The notes: generated from the letters alone by a model not told the origin. Numbered from the stretch's first letter, positions 20,640-33,000 are shown. The stretch is 64,000 bases of DNA from Dastarcus helophoroides (GCA_028583605.1 CM053325.1:63329797-63393796); one strand, 5' to 3'. Translations and numbers: made by a program.

Positions 20640-20725
20640 CGCCATTACAATAATATTTTCGCGAACCCCCTCTGCAAACAGTGCGAACCTCCAGGGGTTC
20701 GCGAACCACCGGTTGGGAATCACTG
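20640..20725 (-). mobile_element. Single hAT-like terminus (CAGTGATTCCCAACC, read on - strand)
   Basis: Read on the - strand from 20725 it begins CAGTGATTCCCAACCGG, a start typical of many hAT elements, followed by GGTTCGCGAACC palindromes. No matching opposite terminus or 8-bp duplication was found nearby, so this is a fragment. Confidence 0.5.
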
Positions 20726-21385
20726 ATGTATGGAAAATGTTTTCTGATTAAGGCTACTTTTTATAACTAGTCTTCAGATTTCCGGATAACCTTGTTCTAC
20801 GCAAAATTGCATATTTTATTTACAGTTTGTAAATATTTCATGCATTTCGAATAAATTCTATATTTAATTATAAGTTTCTACCACAGAGTGTTGTAAATGA
20901 AGAGTATAAGTAAACAATCAATACCCTAATGGAACCATCGATCATAATAACTGCAGATAAAGTGGATATAATTTGATTTCTATAAATCTCAATAGGATTA
21001 ATAAGAAGGCAAAAAGTGCAATAGTTTCTCCCTAGAGAGAACTCGACGCCGCAATATATGACTCTGGATTAGGGAACGGAACTTTACTAGGCACGGAGCA
21101 TATTGCCAGTCACCCTCCATGCAATATGTTTCTTGATGTCACGTGCTTCGGTTTATATTATTGCCCCTAGAAAGCAGCCTGTCTACCAACTTTTATTTGT
21201 AGATCTTTCGTAGGATGATTATTTAAATACTTAATGTTATTTTTGGTTCCTAAACTCTATAATGAATGGGAGAGACAAAAATTGTAGATACTTTAATAAA
21301 ATTTATTTTTCCTTCCCCAACTCAAGGTTCATTTTACAACTTGTAGGCAGTATTGATAGGCCATATCAGTCTGTTGAACGGATAT
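20726..21385. other. Intronic DNA with a GC-richer block
   Basis: Positions 21035-21185 are non-repetitive and less AT-rich, with no ORF. It is a possible conserved non-coding element, untested. Confidence 0.3.
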
Positions 21386-21389
21386 AATT

Positions 21390-21790
21390 CTCATTCTTTA
21401 AAAAAAATCCAATTTTTAGGAAAGTTTAAATTTTGCAAGATCGAAATATTCAAGAAAAAAATCAAAACTTCGTTTAAAATCGAGTTGAAATTTTGAGAAA
21501 GAGTTGAAAATTTGAATATCGAACAAGGAAAGTTCCCCGTTGTGGAAAAAGTGGGTATTTTAAAATGTTAAATTTTTCTAAATAATAAATTTTAGAATTT
21601 AGCACTTTTCGGAAAAGTGACCCGAGAATGTTTTCTCTTGTGTTTATTAATTGTATTTAACATTTCTTCGATCCAGTTTGGAAATGTTAAATCAAATTAA
21701 TAAATATAATGTTTCCGACCAATAAGAGTCCACCATGAATAATGTTTTTTATTTTTTCACGTAGACGAAGGCGCGGGTATTGTATTATAC
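21390..21790 (+). repeat. AT filler followed by family G fragment
   Basis: A-rich filler (21390-21620) leads into 'aacatttcttcgatccagtt' (about 21660), which matches 3040 and 40910. It ends 'cgtagacgaaggcgcgggta', similar to 38555-38575. Confidence 0.55.
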
Positions 21791-23646
21791 ATACATACAG
21801 ATAAGGAAAAATTTTCATTGTCCATGTGAAAAGCTAAGAATTGTCCCTTCCATAGTTTTCTACGGCGGCTGAACGTATTCCCCTACTTTGACGCAGCATG
21901 CTCGTATCTTTCAGTTTAGATGTTAGAAAAAACTCGTCGAGTTTTACAACAGACTGGAATATTGTTTAGCACAATCAGGCGGCCTATTTGAGCTCCTTAT
22001 ATTGTAATGTTTAAAGAGTTATTATGTTATATTCTTCATAAGAATTATTGTTTATTTTGTTTAAGAAATCTCGTTTATTTATTTTGGTTATCAAAGAATA
22101 TCAGTTTTATTTTGCCTCAGGCGTTGATTAAATCAACGGACTAAAAGAACAAATAGCATGTGGTACGCAAATTTTAATGAAATTTTTTCCTGCCAGTAGT
22201 ACTCTCGCAACAAAACACATTAGAAGCTATGATGTACTACCGAAATCTCCACCAGGACTGATCGCTGTGCTCTGCGTTGAATTGTTTACACCGGTGTAGG
22301 TGAATACAAGACACCGTCCATCTATCCCACTATTAGCTCTCAATGTTAAACCTCTCATTAACATTTTCCCTATGGACAGTGTTTGACTTTCCTGATGTGT
22401 ATATTACATACGACTTTCCTACCTCTACAACAAATAAATTTACTTGGATCAATTTTAATTAAAAACTAGCTTTAATAAAAAATATTTTTATTCGTCATCT
22501 TTATAAATTAAATAATCCAATCAGTTGATTAATACAATGTTTATTCAATAGCTATCGCATTTGCAAAACAATACCTTTCATTTTAGCCATGTTTTCAAAA
22601 CAACTGTTAGATAATATTAGAAATTTTTGGTGCTCTTCCCTTATCCACACAATTCATGCAACTTGATTTGAAATTAGTTTGTTGAAGGAAAGAGAAACGT
22701 TGGATATTTGGTCACGTGTGCCCAACAGCAAGAAAAGGATATTGAGTCGCTGCCGGTCGTTTGTCGCTCTTATGTAAATATTGCTCTGTTTCAGCCCTTA
22801 CCAAGCGTGAGATTTTGGCGTTTTCACAAAGCACACCAAGCATCCACAAGGATTATTGAATTTTGTGTTTAATGTGGAATTAAAGGTTGACATCAAACAA
22901 AATTAATAACGCATTCCAGATTACTAATTTCATATCAATAGATCAATAGGAATTTAGTTATACGTGCGTGTCTGTGGATAAAATACTTGCTTTAAATTAA
23001 AAAAAAAACATATCTTTGAGACAGTTTTATAAGGCAATAAGGCCTTTTTTGATATCGATAAGGGTGGAGGGACTTACTTCTTCCCACTGAATGAGAATCT
23101 TATTTGCACATTTTCCTTTGATTTCACCAGGAACTTTCATAAAAGTAATTAATGAATTTACACACGATTGATCAAAGAGAGAAAATCAAACAACGAAATG
23201 TATTTCATAAGAGATTGTTTTTGAACTTTGTAAATCTTGCAAACAGGTATTAATGAATTCTACTGGATACTTTAAGCTCGAAAACTTTTGTTAGTTAACG
23301 TACAGATTCATATTTTTCAATTAAATTTACATTACATTTCATGGTTTGACGGTAGTCAATTTTATTCGATCAAACATGGAAGAAAACGTTGAAAATATAT
23401 TTCCTTGTTAAAGAAAATGTGCCCTTATACAGTGTGAGTAACAGATATGGAATTATGCATATAAAATGAAAAATGTCGAATTTGTAAAAAAAATCTTCGA
23501 CAAGATGACTTTTATTTTTAAAATTGCATCTTTCTTGATAATTGTCGTCGCTCGATAATTTTAGAATTACGATGTCATCGTTGATTTTTTTTTTAAATGA
23601 CATACCTGTGTCATCGAAATCAGATTGTATGTGATTCCAATCATAT
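21791..23646. other. Mostly unique intronic DNA
   Basis: It contains several balanced, non-repetitive blocks (22190-22340, 22690-22860) but no recognisable ORF or repeat. These are the best candidates for LMX1 intronic enhancers on composition alone. Confidence 0.3.
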
Positions 23647-24003
23647 TGTTACGGGCTTATCGGTTCGAATTGATTATTAACACGTGAATTGAATAATACC
23701 CACTTTATTATCAAACTAAACTGGGAACACTACAACTGTAATTAACTCGCTTATTGACTTTTAACTACTAGCTCACTAATTACACTGACTGACTCTAACT
23801 AACTGACTCGAGGGAAAGGCGTCCGCTTTATATAGTGTTCGCTTCCGGGTTCTAGAAGTTTTGGGCAGATAAGGCTTAACGTTGGCCGAAATTTCTGGAA
23901 CGCTTATCTGCTGTTTGCTTCATTATCGCGGCCGCTTTCCCTTATTAGATCTTTCTAAAAACTTTTCTTACGTACTAAATTCTACAATTTACATTTCGCT
24001 ACA
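23647..24003 (-). mobile_element. Solo LTR, type 1, with ATAT target duplication
   Basis: It begins TGTTACGGGCTTATCGG and ends ..CGCTACA (357 bp on the + strand). It is flanked by ATAT on both sides (23643-23646 and 24004-24007). The transcriptional sense is -, because the TATA box and AATAAA of the family read on that strand (compare 54288-54657). The internal retrotransposon has been lost, presumably by LTR-LTR recombination. Confidence 0.82.
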
Positions 24004-24007
24004 ATAT

Positions 24008-24489
24008 GTAATTCATTATCAGAGATATTTTTCGAAATATTTGCATTAATAAAATTCAAAAAGTTACTAATCGAGGTTGTAATCGATAGTTTCAATAAAA
24101 TTTTTGCAAAAATCAGTTCAAATAGTTCTTAAAATTGCCGCCCAGGTGCTTTTCGTTAAAGTCCTAACCGAAAGAAAAAATCATAAATAATATTGTATAT
24201 GTCGTAGCACTGATTTTCATGTGAATTTCATATATCGGTTGGACGATAAGATAAAGAAATAGAGTGAAAAATAATGCCATGATCAAGCTGCTCAATAGTC
24301 TCCTTCCTATTAAACCGCCTATTAGGTACAGTGTCGCTCAAACAAATTGGGAACTTCATTATCACTCCAAATGCGTAGGAGTACCTTCGGTCTTTGTGCT
24401 ATATATAAATTATCTACTTAATAAAGGACAAACTAACAGTCAACACACAGCTTAGACGGATCTAGGAGCAGTTTCGCACAGATATTCGC
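24008..24489. other. AT-rich intronic DNA
   Basis: Contains short open frames only. No repeat is identified except a weak match near 24420-24480 to the sequence before the family I unit at 13100. Confidence 0.3.
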
Positions 24490-24550
24490 AGTAATACGTA
24501 GGTGAGCACTAAGAGAGCATTTTTCAAAAATCAACCCCTAAGGTAGAAAA
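24490..24550 (+). repeat. Family I repeat
   Basis: 'acgtaggtgagcactaagag' and the following stretch match 13175-13230. Confidence 0.65.
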
Positions 24551-24697
24551 ATTGGCGTTAAAAACCTCTCAAAATACATACAATAGATAACACATGATTG
24601 TATTAAAGTTGCCTATTCGCGGACGTCCTTGATGAATTTGTCTTCACACGAGTTTATCAAATTTTTTCGCAGGTGATCATTACGTATTTAAAAGTAT

Positions 24698-24832
24698 CTT
24701 TTTGAAGATGATAGCTCAGCTATCGAAACGCGTTAGAGCAACCTTGTACTTTTTAATCTTTCTTGGTTTCAGGGAACAAGATTAGTATTTCAATTGAAGA
24801 TAACCAAGAACCAGTCCGTTGCATCAAAATTG
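24698..24832 (+). repeat. Family B repeat, near-complete
   Basis: It carries GAAGATGATAGCTCAGCTAT and CGAAACGCGTTAGAGCAACC. The loop is TCA instead of TTG, so the hairpin stem GATAGC/GCTATC is preserved while the loop varies. The usual 'tttcttggtttcaggg' tail follows. Confidence 0.7.
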
Positions 24833-24849
24833 CGTATTTAGTCTAATGT

Positions 24850-25745
24850 TCTTGATGAATCTGTCCCCCACACTAATTTATCCAAATTTTTGCGGGTAAT
24901 CATTGCAAATTTAGTCTTTTTTTTAATATTATAAACATTTAAGTTTTAAACTACAAGTTTTGGGGTTAATTGGGTTTAAACGAAATGTTAAGTACCATTT
25001 TTTATGAGTTATTTCTCAAAATTTCCTTATTTCAAAATTTTCTCTGTAAACTCTGAGAAACACTTTTGAAGGAGCTCAAAACGTTAAATTAAAGCCAACA
25101 TTTAGTACGCTTTTTTCGAAATTTCTGTTTAGATTTTATACTCAAAAATTCTTCCAAATTTGTACTTGTTTGAAACTTTTCAGTTTAAACTTTACATAAA
25201 AAGTACTCGTTTTTAAAAAGCGAGCTTGAAAATCAATTGGTTCAACATTTAAAAAATAGTCAATCCAAAGTCCGGTTTTTTGAAAAAAAAATAGATCTAA
25301 AATTTAAAGGAACAGAAACGTTTCTTGCAAATTCAAAATTTTGAAAAAAAAGGTCAAAAAAAATTAAGTTCTGAAAAAAGTCACAGCTTTGAGAAAAAAG
25401 TCGAAATTTAATGCTAAAAGTACGACACTTTAGAAAAAAATGGAAATTCTGCAAAACTTCGAAGTTTTAATAGTCCATATTAAAAAAAATCCAATTTTTC
25501 AAAAAACTAAAAATTTCAGAAAAGTATTGAATTTTTCAAATTAAAGTTCAATTTACTACATAAAAGTCTAAACCAAATCGAAATTTATTAAAAAAAAGTC
25601 AAAACTTCGAGAAATAGTCAAAAGTTTGAATAAAGGTAGCAATTAAAAGAAAGTGGATTAAACTTAAAAAAAAGGTAGAGGTTTATAAAAAAACAATATT
25701 TTAACATAATCAGATTTAGACAAAAATCAAAGTTTTGAAAAATAC
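24850..25745 (+). repeat. AT filler, changing polarity
   Basis: Units of TCGAAATTT/AAATTTCGA type predominate, changing from T-rich to A-rich sense near 25200. Confidence 0.5.
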
Positions 25746-26205
25746 AGAGGCCACTGCCTGGCGTCCCTAGTGTGCAGTATTGCTAACTTTGTTATTATTA
25801 AAGGTACAAAATTAGTAACTAATGCGAGGCGTATTGCTCATAATAAATATCAGAAATAGAAAGAAAAATATGTAGATCGAATCCCATATGTAAATGGATG
25901 GCTGCGTATTATAATGACAAAGTAATAATTAATTCAATCAAGCTTTGCACGTGTATCCAATATCACACTTGCTCATCCATATACATAATACAAATGCATC
26001 CCGTTGTGTAATTCATCAAAATCGTTTTATTTGGGTTAAGGGCGCGCTACCCTTGAAGTGCATATTAATAAAAGTGAAACAAGCGCTATTCATATTATTT
26101 TTCTTAAATAGATTGTAAAAATTACAGAAATTTTTGGTTCCAAGATAAATCATTGTACTGAATTGTCGCGTGTTCAAATAGAAAATCGTCTTAGAGATAC
26201 AGCTC
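25746..26205. other. AT-rich intronic DNA
   Basis: Nothing recognised. Confidence 0.3.
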
Positions 26206-26730
26206 AAAATGTGTCAGAAATGACAGTCTTATCCTAGGTTTCTAAAGATAAAATTTAGATTTTTATGGAGTTTACAGATGTTGGACCATAGATTATCGAA
26301 AAACTGCAGGTTTTTTCGATATCGTATTAGTTGTCGAGAAAAAAAAAATATTTTATGGGAAAATAAGGTATTTTGACCCATATGGTATTAATTTTGTTTC
26401 AAGTAAAAAACTTGATTTAGCTAAAGGATTAAATGCTGAGACATAATCAACACAGTTATCAGTTCCACCTAAATTATGTTGGTCATTAATTCGTCGCAAA
26501 TTGCGAATGAATTCTTTTTTTGTGAGACATTAACAACACAGTTATCTGTTCCTTAAATATTTGGATTTATTGTAGGACAAAGTGTGTATATTTGAAAATA
26601 GACAATTTTTTTATATCTGAAAATAGATATTTAGTTTTCACTTATAATACAAGAAGATCTGAATAAAATTTTAAATTCATAAATAAGTAAAAATGCCTCA
26701 AGGCAACTGCTGATAACAGTTGGTTTAGTA
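26206..26730 (+). repeat. Family F repeat, copy 1
   Basis: Shared with 54725-55420 ('tttagattttta', 'tcgaaaaactgca', 'tattttatgg.aaaata') and, in its second half, with 35225-35400 ('gttatc..ttcc', 'atatttggatttattgta'). Confidence 0.6.
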
Positions 26731-27319
26731 TTCATATTTGTTTGTAAATTTGCAAGTGAAGTTTTTGATGTTTCTTAAAAAAATTTTTTTTTGATATTTG
26801 GATTGTTGAAATTCTAACAAAAAAAAACGAAAGTTTCCCGAAAAATATTTTCTTTGGAATATTTTTTATTTATTTATCGAAATTTGACTTTTTTCCAATT
26901 CGATTTCAGGGCCGTGCGGTAGATTTTCTTAGTAAGATGTAACCCACAGATATCGATTTTATCTCAAAATTTCGTTTCTTTTTAATTTTGTATTTAAGCA
27001 TTTAACTTTTATTTTTCTTTTCTGAAAGGGCTTTTTTTCTTCTAATTGTGAAATTGAGTCTTAATTGCCCAATTTTTTTACTATATCGACCCTTTTTTTT
27101 TAAGTTCCGAGAAGATTTTTTGAACATTCTCGATTTTGTATCAACTAATTTCCATTTTATCCATATTTTGAATTATTTTAACAAAATCGCAAATTTAAAT
27201 TCGAAATTTTGTCCGTAAAAGGTAATAGACTTTTTTCAGAACTCATAATTCTAATTTTGCCAATCCAGAGTTACAAAAAAGTATTTATTTTTTAATTCAA
27301 TACGGAATTTGAGAATAGA
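26731..27319. other. AT-rich filler-like intronic DNA
   Basis: Degenerate A/T runs with occasional TCGAAATTT-type units. No gene or named repeat was recognised. Confidence 0.35.
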
Positions 27320-27819
27320 ATGAAAGCTTAAGATTTAATTTTGGGGATTAAACTTGAAAATTGGAAATAAGGGAAATATGAAGATTTATAAAATAATTCA
27401 AAAACACATTTTTTCAAGTTTTAAGTTTTTACTTGTAATTACTATTTTTTTCTTAATTTTAGACATTACAATTGAAATTTCGTTATTTTAGTCGAAATTT
27501 CAGTAAAAACTTTAATATTTTAAGACCTACCTATTCGACTGTTTAACTTTAAGACCAACATTCTGTAAAAGAAGTGAAAATTTCGAGTTTAAAATGACAA
27601 ATTACAATTTCGAAAAGATAATCAAAATTTCTCAAAAAAATTTCGGAATTCTGTTTGGAAACTTTTTAAATTTTTCAAAAAATTAGAAACTATTATTTAA
27701 TTTCGACTTCAGAAATAAAACGTGGAGAATAAAATCAAAATTTTGAGACTAACATCGAAATTCCAAGAAACAAGTTCAAAATGTTGAGATAATGAAGTCG
27801 AGAGTTTGAGAAAAATTGA

Positions 27820-28140
27820 AATGCAAAAATTGTCCCCTGAAACCAAAAAAGATTTAAAAACACAACAAAGGTTGTTCTAACGCGCTTCGACAGCCAAGCT
27901 ATCATCTTTAGTATCTCTTTGAAAATGATAGCTTAGCTGTCGAAACGCGTTAGAGCAACCTTTGTTGCGTTTTTTTAATCTTTCTTGGTTTCAGTCAATA
28001 TCTCTCTAAAGATGATAGCTTGGCTGTCGACAAGTGTTAGAGCAACCTTCGTTGTTTTTTTAATCCTTCTTGGTTTCAGGGAACAATTTTTGCATTTCAA
28101 TTTTTGAACATAACCAAGGATCAATCTGTTCCACCAAAAT
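27820..28140. repeat. Cluster of three family B cores
   Basis: A reverse core (27885-27910) is followed by two forward cores (27920-27960 and 28000-28050). All keep GATAGC...GCTGTC, where one stem pair is G-U. The same triplet is present at 45300-45600 in copy B. Confidence 0.68.
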
Positions 28141-30579
28141 TCAGAAAAATTTCAAACTTCGACTAAAATGTCAACATTTTATATTATTTAAAGAGTTTGT
28201 TAAAATTTAGACTTTTAAAAACAAAATTTCGAGAAACGAATGAAACTTCTAAACTTAAAAAGGATATATTTAAATATATTCTGAAAAAAAGTCAAAAAGT
28301 TAAAATTGGAAATTTCAAATTATTTTCTTAGACTTAGACTTTAAAATAGAATTTTTAAACAAAAAGTCTAAATTACAAGACTTCTAAAATTTCCATTTTA
28401 TAAATGTCAATTTTTATTCATTTTTATTTTTATTTATTTATTTTCTTAAGCTCGAGTTTAGAATCCATATTTTCTTAAACTCGAATTTAGGATCCGGAAT
28501 TTGAGATTTGAGTTAAAATTTTGGAAAAAACTTTGAACAAAATTATGCCAGAAATTTAAAAATTTTTCACGGAATTTTGAAATTAAAAAAGACGTTGCAT
28601 GAGTTTTTTCCAAATAATTTTTTTTCGACTTTTTTACCTGAAATGTTAGTTTACTTTAAAATTTAAAAAATAAGTTTTTCTTTTGTTATTTTCATTTTGA
28701 CTGGAAAGTAAATTTTAATTTTTCTAGAATTGCAATTCCAAAAAAAAACAATTTCAGATTTAAATTGGAAATTTTGAAAAAATAGCCAATTTTTTTTTAA
28801 ATTCTAACTGTTCTCTTTAGAACTGCACCTTGAATTATAAAAAAAAACGATTTTATATCTGAACTGAAATTTTGGAAAAATAGCAACAGATTTTATGAGA
28901 TTTATGTAAGAAAGTTCTCGAGTTTACATTTGTCACAAAATTTTGATTTTAAATTGAAATATTCGATATTCTTGCCGACGTTTTCCATGACATTTCAGAA
29001 TCTCTAGGAAAATTCAAATAGTTTAAATTTAAATTTTAAATTCAAAATTTCGAGAGAAAATCTTGAAATTGGGCTAACGAATTGCAAACTTATAAAAAAA
29101 TCCTTTGACACGTATTCCTTCTTTCAGTTCTCTAAGCAGGTAAAGTACATAATTAGAAATAGGTGACTTAAATATGCTTCCTCTACCGTTTTTGTTTTCT
29201 GTTAATTCCTTTAAAATTAACATATAATTTTCTACAAAGATACGGAAACACAGTCTTTTCTCGAAATAACAAATTTTCTCTAAAAATTCTTCTTTGTTGG
29301 CCCTTCGGCTTTACTCTCAAAATTCAACTCTTTTCGAAAAATTTGACTTTGAGACAACTTTTGTCTAAATTTCCACAAAATTTTTACCTTTTTTCTTTTA
29401 ATTCGTGCCTTTTGGATGTTGCAATTTTTGAAACTTCGGTTTTGTAATAATTTCGACTTTTTTTCCAACAATTCGAATTTTGGAAAATGTTGACCTGGTC
29501 GGAATTATTCGTTTGTTCACCTTTTTAAAATGTCGAAATTGTCAAAAAAAAGTAGAATTTTTTAAAGAAAATCGAGATCTACAACAAAATAAAAATTTCC
29601 TGAAAAAGTTGAAATTTTGAAAAATTAGAAAGTTCCAAAAAAGCACTATTTTAGAAAAAGGGAAAATTTTGAAATGGTTACAATTTTCTAATTAGGTCAA
29701 AATTTTGTTTTTTTTAAACGAGAATTTGAAATAAGTGGAAATTTTAAAACTGGACATTTTCGAAATCATTAAAAAGGTAGAAATTAAAGATGTCAAATTC
29801 TTCAAGAAAAACTAGAGATTTTGAAAAAAAGTTGAAAATATATATTAGAAAATAAGAATTCTCAAGAAAAGTCCAAATATTTAATGAGTTGTCGAAATTT
29901 TTAAAACTAAATAAGGAAAGTCGAAATTATCATAAAAATCATATTCTTCAAAAAATTTCATAATTTTCAAAAACAGTCCAAAGTTTCGAGAATCGAAATT
30001 GTGAAAAAAGTTGAAATTTTCGAAAAAATGTAGATTTTCAAAAAACTATCGAAATTTTGAAAATAGCCAAAATTTTCGAAGAATTCAAAATTTTGAAAGA
30101 GCTGAAATTTTTATTTTCCCACGCATTTTCTCCTATCGTCAAGGTAAGAACTAAATATCTGCATCTAAATACCTATTAATTAATTATGTGAAAAACAATT
30201 TCGTTCTTTGCAGATATAATTAGTCAATTTTCGACTACAAGTAGTGATGCTAGTAGTAAATAACACTTCCAATTTAAATGATATAAAATTAATTTTTTTC
30301 TTTTTGCTTAAATCTGTCATAGCATTTATTTACCTAAACAATTTATATTTTTCCTAAGAGTAATATAAAAATGTTAATAAGGAGAGAAAAAACTTCTTCT
30401 AAACATATCAAAACAAAAACTACTTAATATTCAGTAAATGATTGTATGCTACACATACTAAACAATTTATTTTACTCTTAAACTCTGGTAGAACAAATGT
30501 TTTAATATTGTTTATTATTAATATGATATACCCGCCGTGCTTAGATAAAGAAATATGAGCTTGGAAGCCAAAGATACTT

Positions 30580-30985
30580 CGTTCGTTGATAACGTATTGG
30601 GGAAGGAGCAAAAATTTCTCTGCTCCGCATCACGTCCGTCTCCGTACCCTGCCTAACCTGAGTGAGGGCAACCGACATCTAAGCGCAATTTTAAAGTCAA
30701 ACACCGCTCCCCCATTTTTCAAATGGTGCTTTTATTTTTTAACATTTTGTTTTCAAATTTGGAGAACTTATAAAGCAAGGGTGTCGAATTTGCGCTTTGA
30801 AAGTACTTTTTTTAAGTTCCGTGTAGTTTTTGAGATATCCGCTTCTGAAAACATGCAAAAAAGAGACAAATTGTACGCTCATTTGTGGGAATACTAAGAA
30901 AAAAATTAAAAATCTGCTTCCAAAGCCCGAATTTTCCAACATTTTTAAACATTATTACCAAATTTCATTAAATTGGAAGCGATCG
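30580..30985 (+). repeat. GC-richer end block of the duplicated segment
   Basis: 'ctccgcatcacgtccgtctc' and neighbours are nearly identical to 48080-48485. A 103-codon frame (30586-30897) is open here, but the copy at 48087 has an early stop, so coding is unlikely. Confidence 0.5.
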
Positions 30986-31209
30986 CTTTTGACTAAATTT
31001 TTTTTCAACAGAGAGATCGGTCCTCCGCCTATTAGTGGGTACAATGTATATTTCATTTTTATTTAGCTAGCTCTAAACCTAATATTATACTTATTCATTT
31101 TATGAATCTATAAATCGCGAAATAAAACTGAAATAATTTTTACAATAAAATTTGCAGATTTCTAAATTATTATATGAGCTGTATACCCATCACGAACAAC
31201 GTTTTCCAG

Positions 31210-31427
31210 ATTATATATCAAAAAATGCTTAGGCTGTTCAGAAAGAATAGCCCCCGAAGAGCTCGTTATGAGAGCGAGTGAGAATATTTTTCATCTGAGG
31301 TGTTTCGTATGCGTAGTATGTGGTATTCGACTTCAGAAAGGCGATTTATACGTAATAAAGCAAGGACAGTTGTTTTGCAGGATAGATTACGAAAAAGAAG
31401 TAGAGATGATGCAAGGATACGGGCACG
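31210..31427 (+). CDS. LMX1: LMX1-class protein, LIM2 exon
   Basis: It encodes the second LIM domain. Zinc ligands are CLGC, HLRC, CVVC and CRIDY. The segment ERIAPEELVMRA corresponds to the (E/K)IAPxEFVMRA of vertebrate LMX1, and the end reads QGQLFCRIDYEKE, like the LMX1 GQLLCxxDYEKE. The exon starts after ttttccag, supplies the last base of the split Arg codon, and ends with one base before a GTATAA donor. The intron that follows is only 53 bp. Together with LIM1 this gives the tandem LIM module that in LIM-homeodomain proteins binds LDB-type cofactors in the nucleus. Confidence 0.95.
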
Positions 31428-31480
31428 GTATAATTGTGCCTTCGGTAATTTTATTTGACGCGTTCAAGTAAATGTTTCAG

Positions 31481-31677
31481 GGGATTATTTATGTGATGAT
31501 TTACTCCAGACAAACAGAAATCATGACGGCAGAAGGGGCCCTAAAAGACCGCGGACAATTCTCACTACTCAACAGCGGAGAGCTTTCAAAGCATCTTTTG
31601 AAGTTAGCCCGAAGCCATGTCGAAAAGTTAGAGAAACTTTAGCCAAGGATACTGGTCTCAGCGTTAGAATAGTTCAA
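31481..31677 (+). CDS. LMX1: LMX1-class protein, linker and first two-thirds of the homeodomain
   Basis: The acceptor is tgtttcag at 31480. The frame continues from phase 1 (G|GG). After a short Asp/Asn-rich linker comes [20 protein letters not shown], then [16 protein letters not shown] and GLSVRIVQ. This is the LMX1-type homeodomain ([17 protein letters not shown] is characteristic) through helix 2 into helix 3. It ends at Q46 of the homeodomain before a GTGAGT donor, a conserved homeobox intron position. 'SPKPC' replaces the vertebrate 'SSKPC', a mild change. The homeodomain binds AT-rich FLAT-type sites in vertebrate LMX1. Confidence 0.96.
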
Positions 31678-32107
31678 GTGAGTTTATTTTCAACGATTTA
31701 GTTCAATTCGATGCAACGTTGTATCTAATCTAACCATATGTATACTTAATATAAGTAAAATTCACAGCAAAGAAATCTGTTATAATCCCATTATACAACA
31801 GGAATTTAATAATAATTGATACGCTCTTAAAACTAAGCTCATATTACTTTCTAAAGAGTAATGACTGATTTTAAAAATTGAAGGACTCTATAAATCATCA
31901 CGATAAAATTTCATTGCTCTAAATCTCAGTTGATTTATTTTATTCATGTCCTGAAATATTTATTAAATTAAATATCATCAATATTTGTTCAACTGTACTG
32001 TATGTTAATTAATCATGTAATTAGGTTGTAATTACGCGAATTCTTATTAATAACGACCTTAAATGTGGGGTCTTTTCGTTTGGAAATAATGTGATGTTTT
32101 CCACTAG
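31678..32107 (+). other. Intron within the homeobox, 430 bp
   Basis: GTGAGT donor and cactag acceptor, AT-rich, no repeats recognised. Confidence 0.85.
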
Positions 32108-32231
32108 GTTTGGTTTCAAAACCAGCGCGCTAAAATGAAGAAGATGCAAAAGAAAGCACGACAAGACAACAAAGAACTCAAGAATGTGGAAAATGATGAA
32201 AAGAATTTAAATGTTAAAGAGGAGGAACATA
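32108..32231 (+). CDS. LMX1: LMX1-class protein, recognition helix end and basic tail
   Basis: It starts VWFQNQRAKMKK, completing homeodomain helix 3 (WFQNQR with Gln50). A Lys/Gln-rich then acidic stretch follows (MQKKARQDNKELKNVENDEK). The acceptor is cactag at 32107. The exon leaves phase 1 before a GTGAGT donor, which the next exon requires (A|GT = Ser). Confidence 0.95.
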
Positions 32232-32844
32232 GTGAGTATGATATTAATTGCTTTATAATTAACTACCTGCGATTATTATTCATTCTCTTAATATGCTTTC
32301 AAAACTTGCTTTTTATAATAAACAATACTGTTTTTATTACAATAAAAGTTTTGTAGTAGAACAGCTTGATACTGTTCAAGGTTATTGTCTATGGACTATC
32401 GGATTTCAACTCTTCATGTCTTGATAACCAATAGAGATGTAATCAAAAATAAAAATTTTTTTTTATGAAAGTTTATGCAGATTGTATGAATAAATATTAT
32501 CCACACTTTATTTGTCGTTTATGTATTATGCTGAAACCAAGATTCAAAAACACCACATATTATTCAATTTTGAATTGAAAATCTCACATGACCTTGAAAT
32601 TTCTTGAAATTTTTGTCTGCGGCGCTATTCAAGCATGTAAAAGGGAGTTTGGGTGGGAAATTTAAGAAAGAAATTTCTAAAAAAATACAGATATTTTGAG
32701 AACATTCACCTTTTAGGCAAGAAATTTTAACTAGAACTTTTTATAAAAAGAATTTAAGAAAGAATTTAAAATTTACAAAATAGATCCCAATAACTGGGGA
32801 CTCCGCAAACGAAATTTTTGGAAAAAGCCGAAAATTAAAAAATT

Positions 32845-33000
32845 GAAATACAGAACTTGTCCCCTGAAACCAAGAAAGATTTAAAAAAACAACAAAGGTT
32901 GCTCTACTCTTTTTTAATCTTTCTTGGTTTCAGGGGACAAGATTTGTATTTCAATTTTTGAAGATAACCAAGGACCGGCTCGTTGCACCAAAATTTATCT
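32845..33000 (+). repeat. Family B repeat, internally deleted
   Basis: It has inverted and direct copies of 'cttgtcccctgaaaccaaga' close together (32865-32945), then 'gataaccaagga'. The hammerhead-like core is deleted, and a foldback remains. Confidence 0.6.

Larger units (their letters stand above)
27320..30985 (+). repeat. Large duplicated segment, copy A (about 3.7 kb)
   Basis: It aligns co-linearly with 44770-48485: filler, three family B cores, filler, then a GC-richer terminal block (30580-30680 matching 48080-48180) and 'aaatttcattaaatt'. The sequences diverge abruptly at 30985/48485. Divergence looks like roughly 5-10% with small indels. The left edges are gradual. It is interpreted as two copies of one large non-autonomous repeat; no enzyme is encoded. 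Confidence 0.7.
13889..31209 (+). other. LMX1-class intron, 17.3 kb, between LIM1 and LIM2 exons
   Basis: It is bounded by a GTAACC donor and a ttttccag acceptor. It contains a MITE-like element, a FLYWCH/MULE remnant, a complete Jockey-type LINE insertion in antisense, a solo LTR and the first copy of the 3.7-kb duplicated segment. The positions stated are for the intron itself; contents are annotated separately. Confidence 0.85.

Noticed and set aside
30586..30897. 103-codon frame in the GC-richer end of the duplicated segment
   Set aside because: The duplicate at 48087 is stopped after about 60 codons and differences are not concentrated at third positions, so it looks like non-coding repeat sequence.
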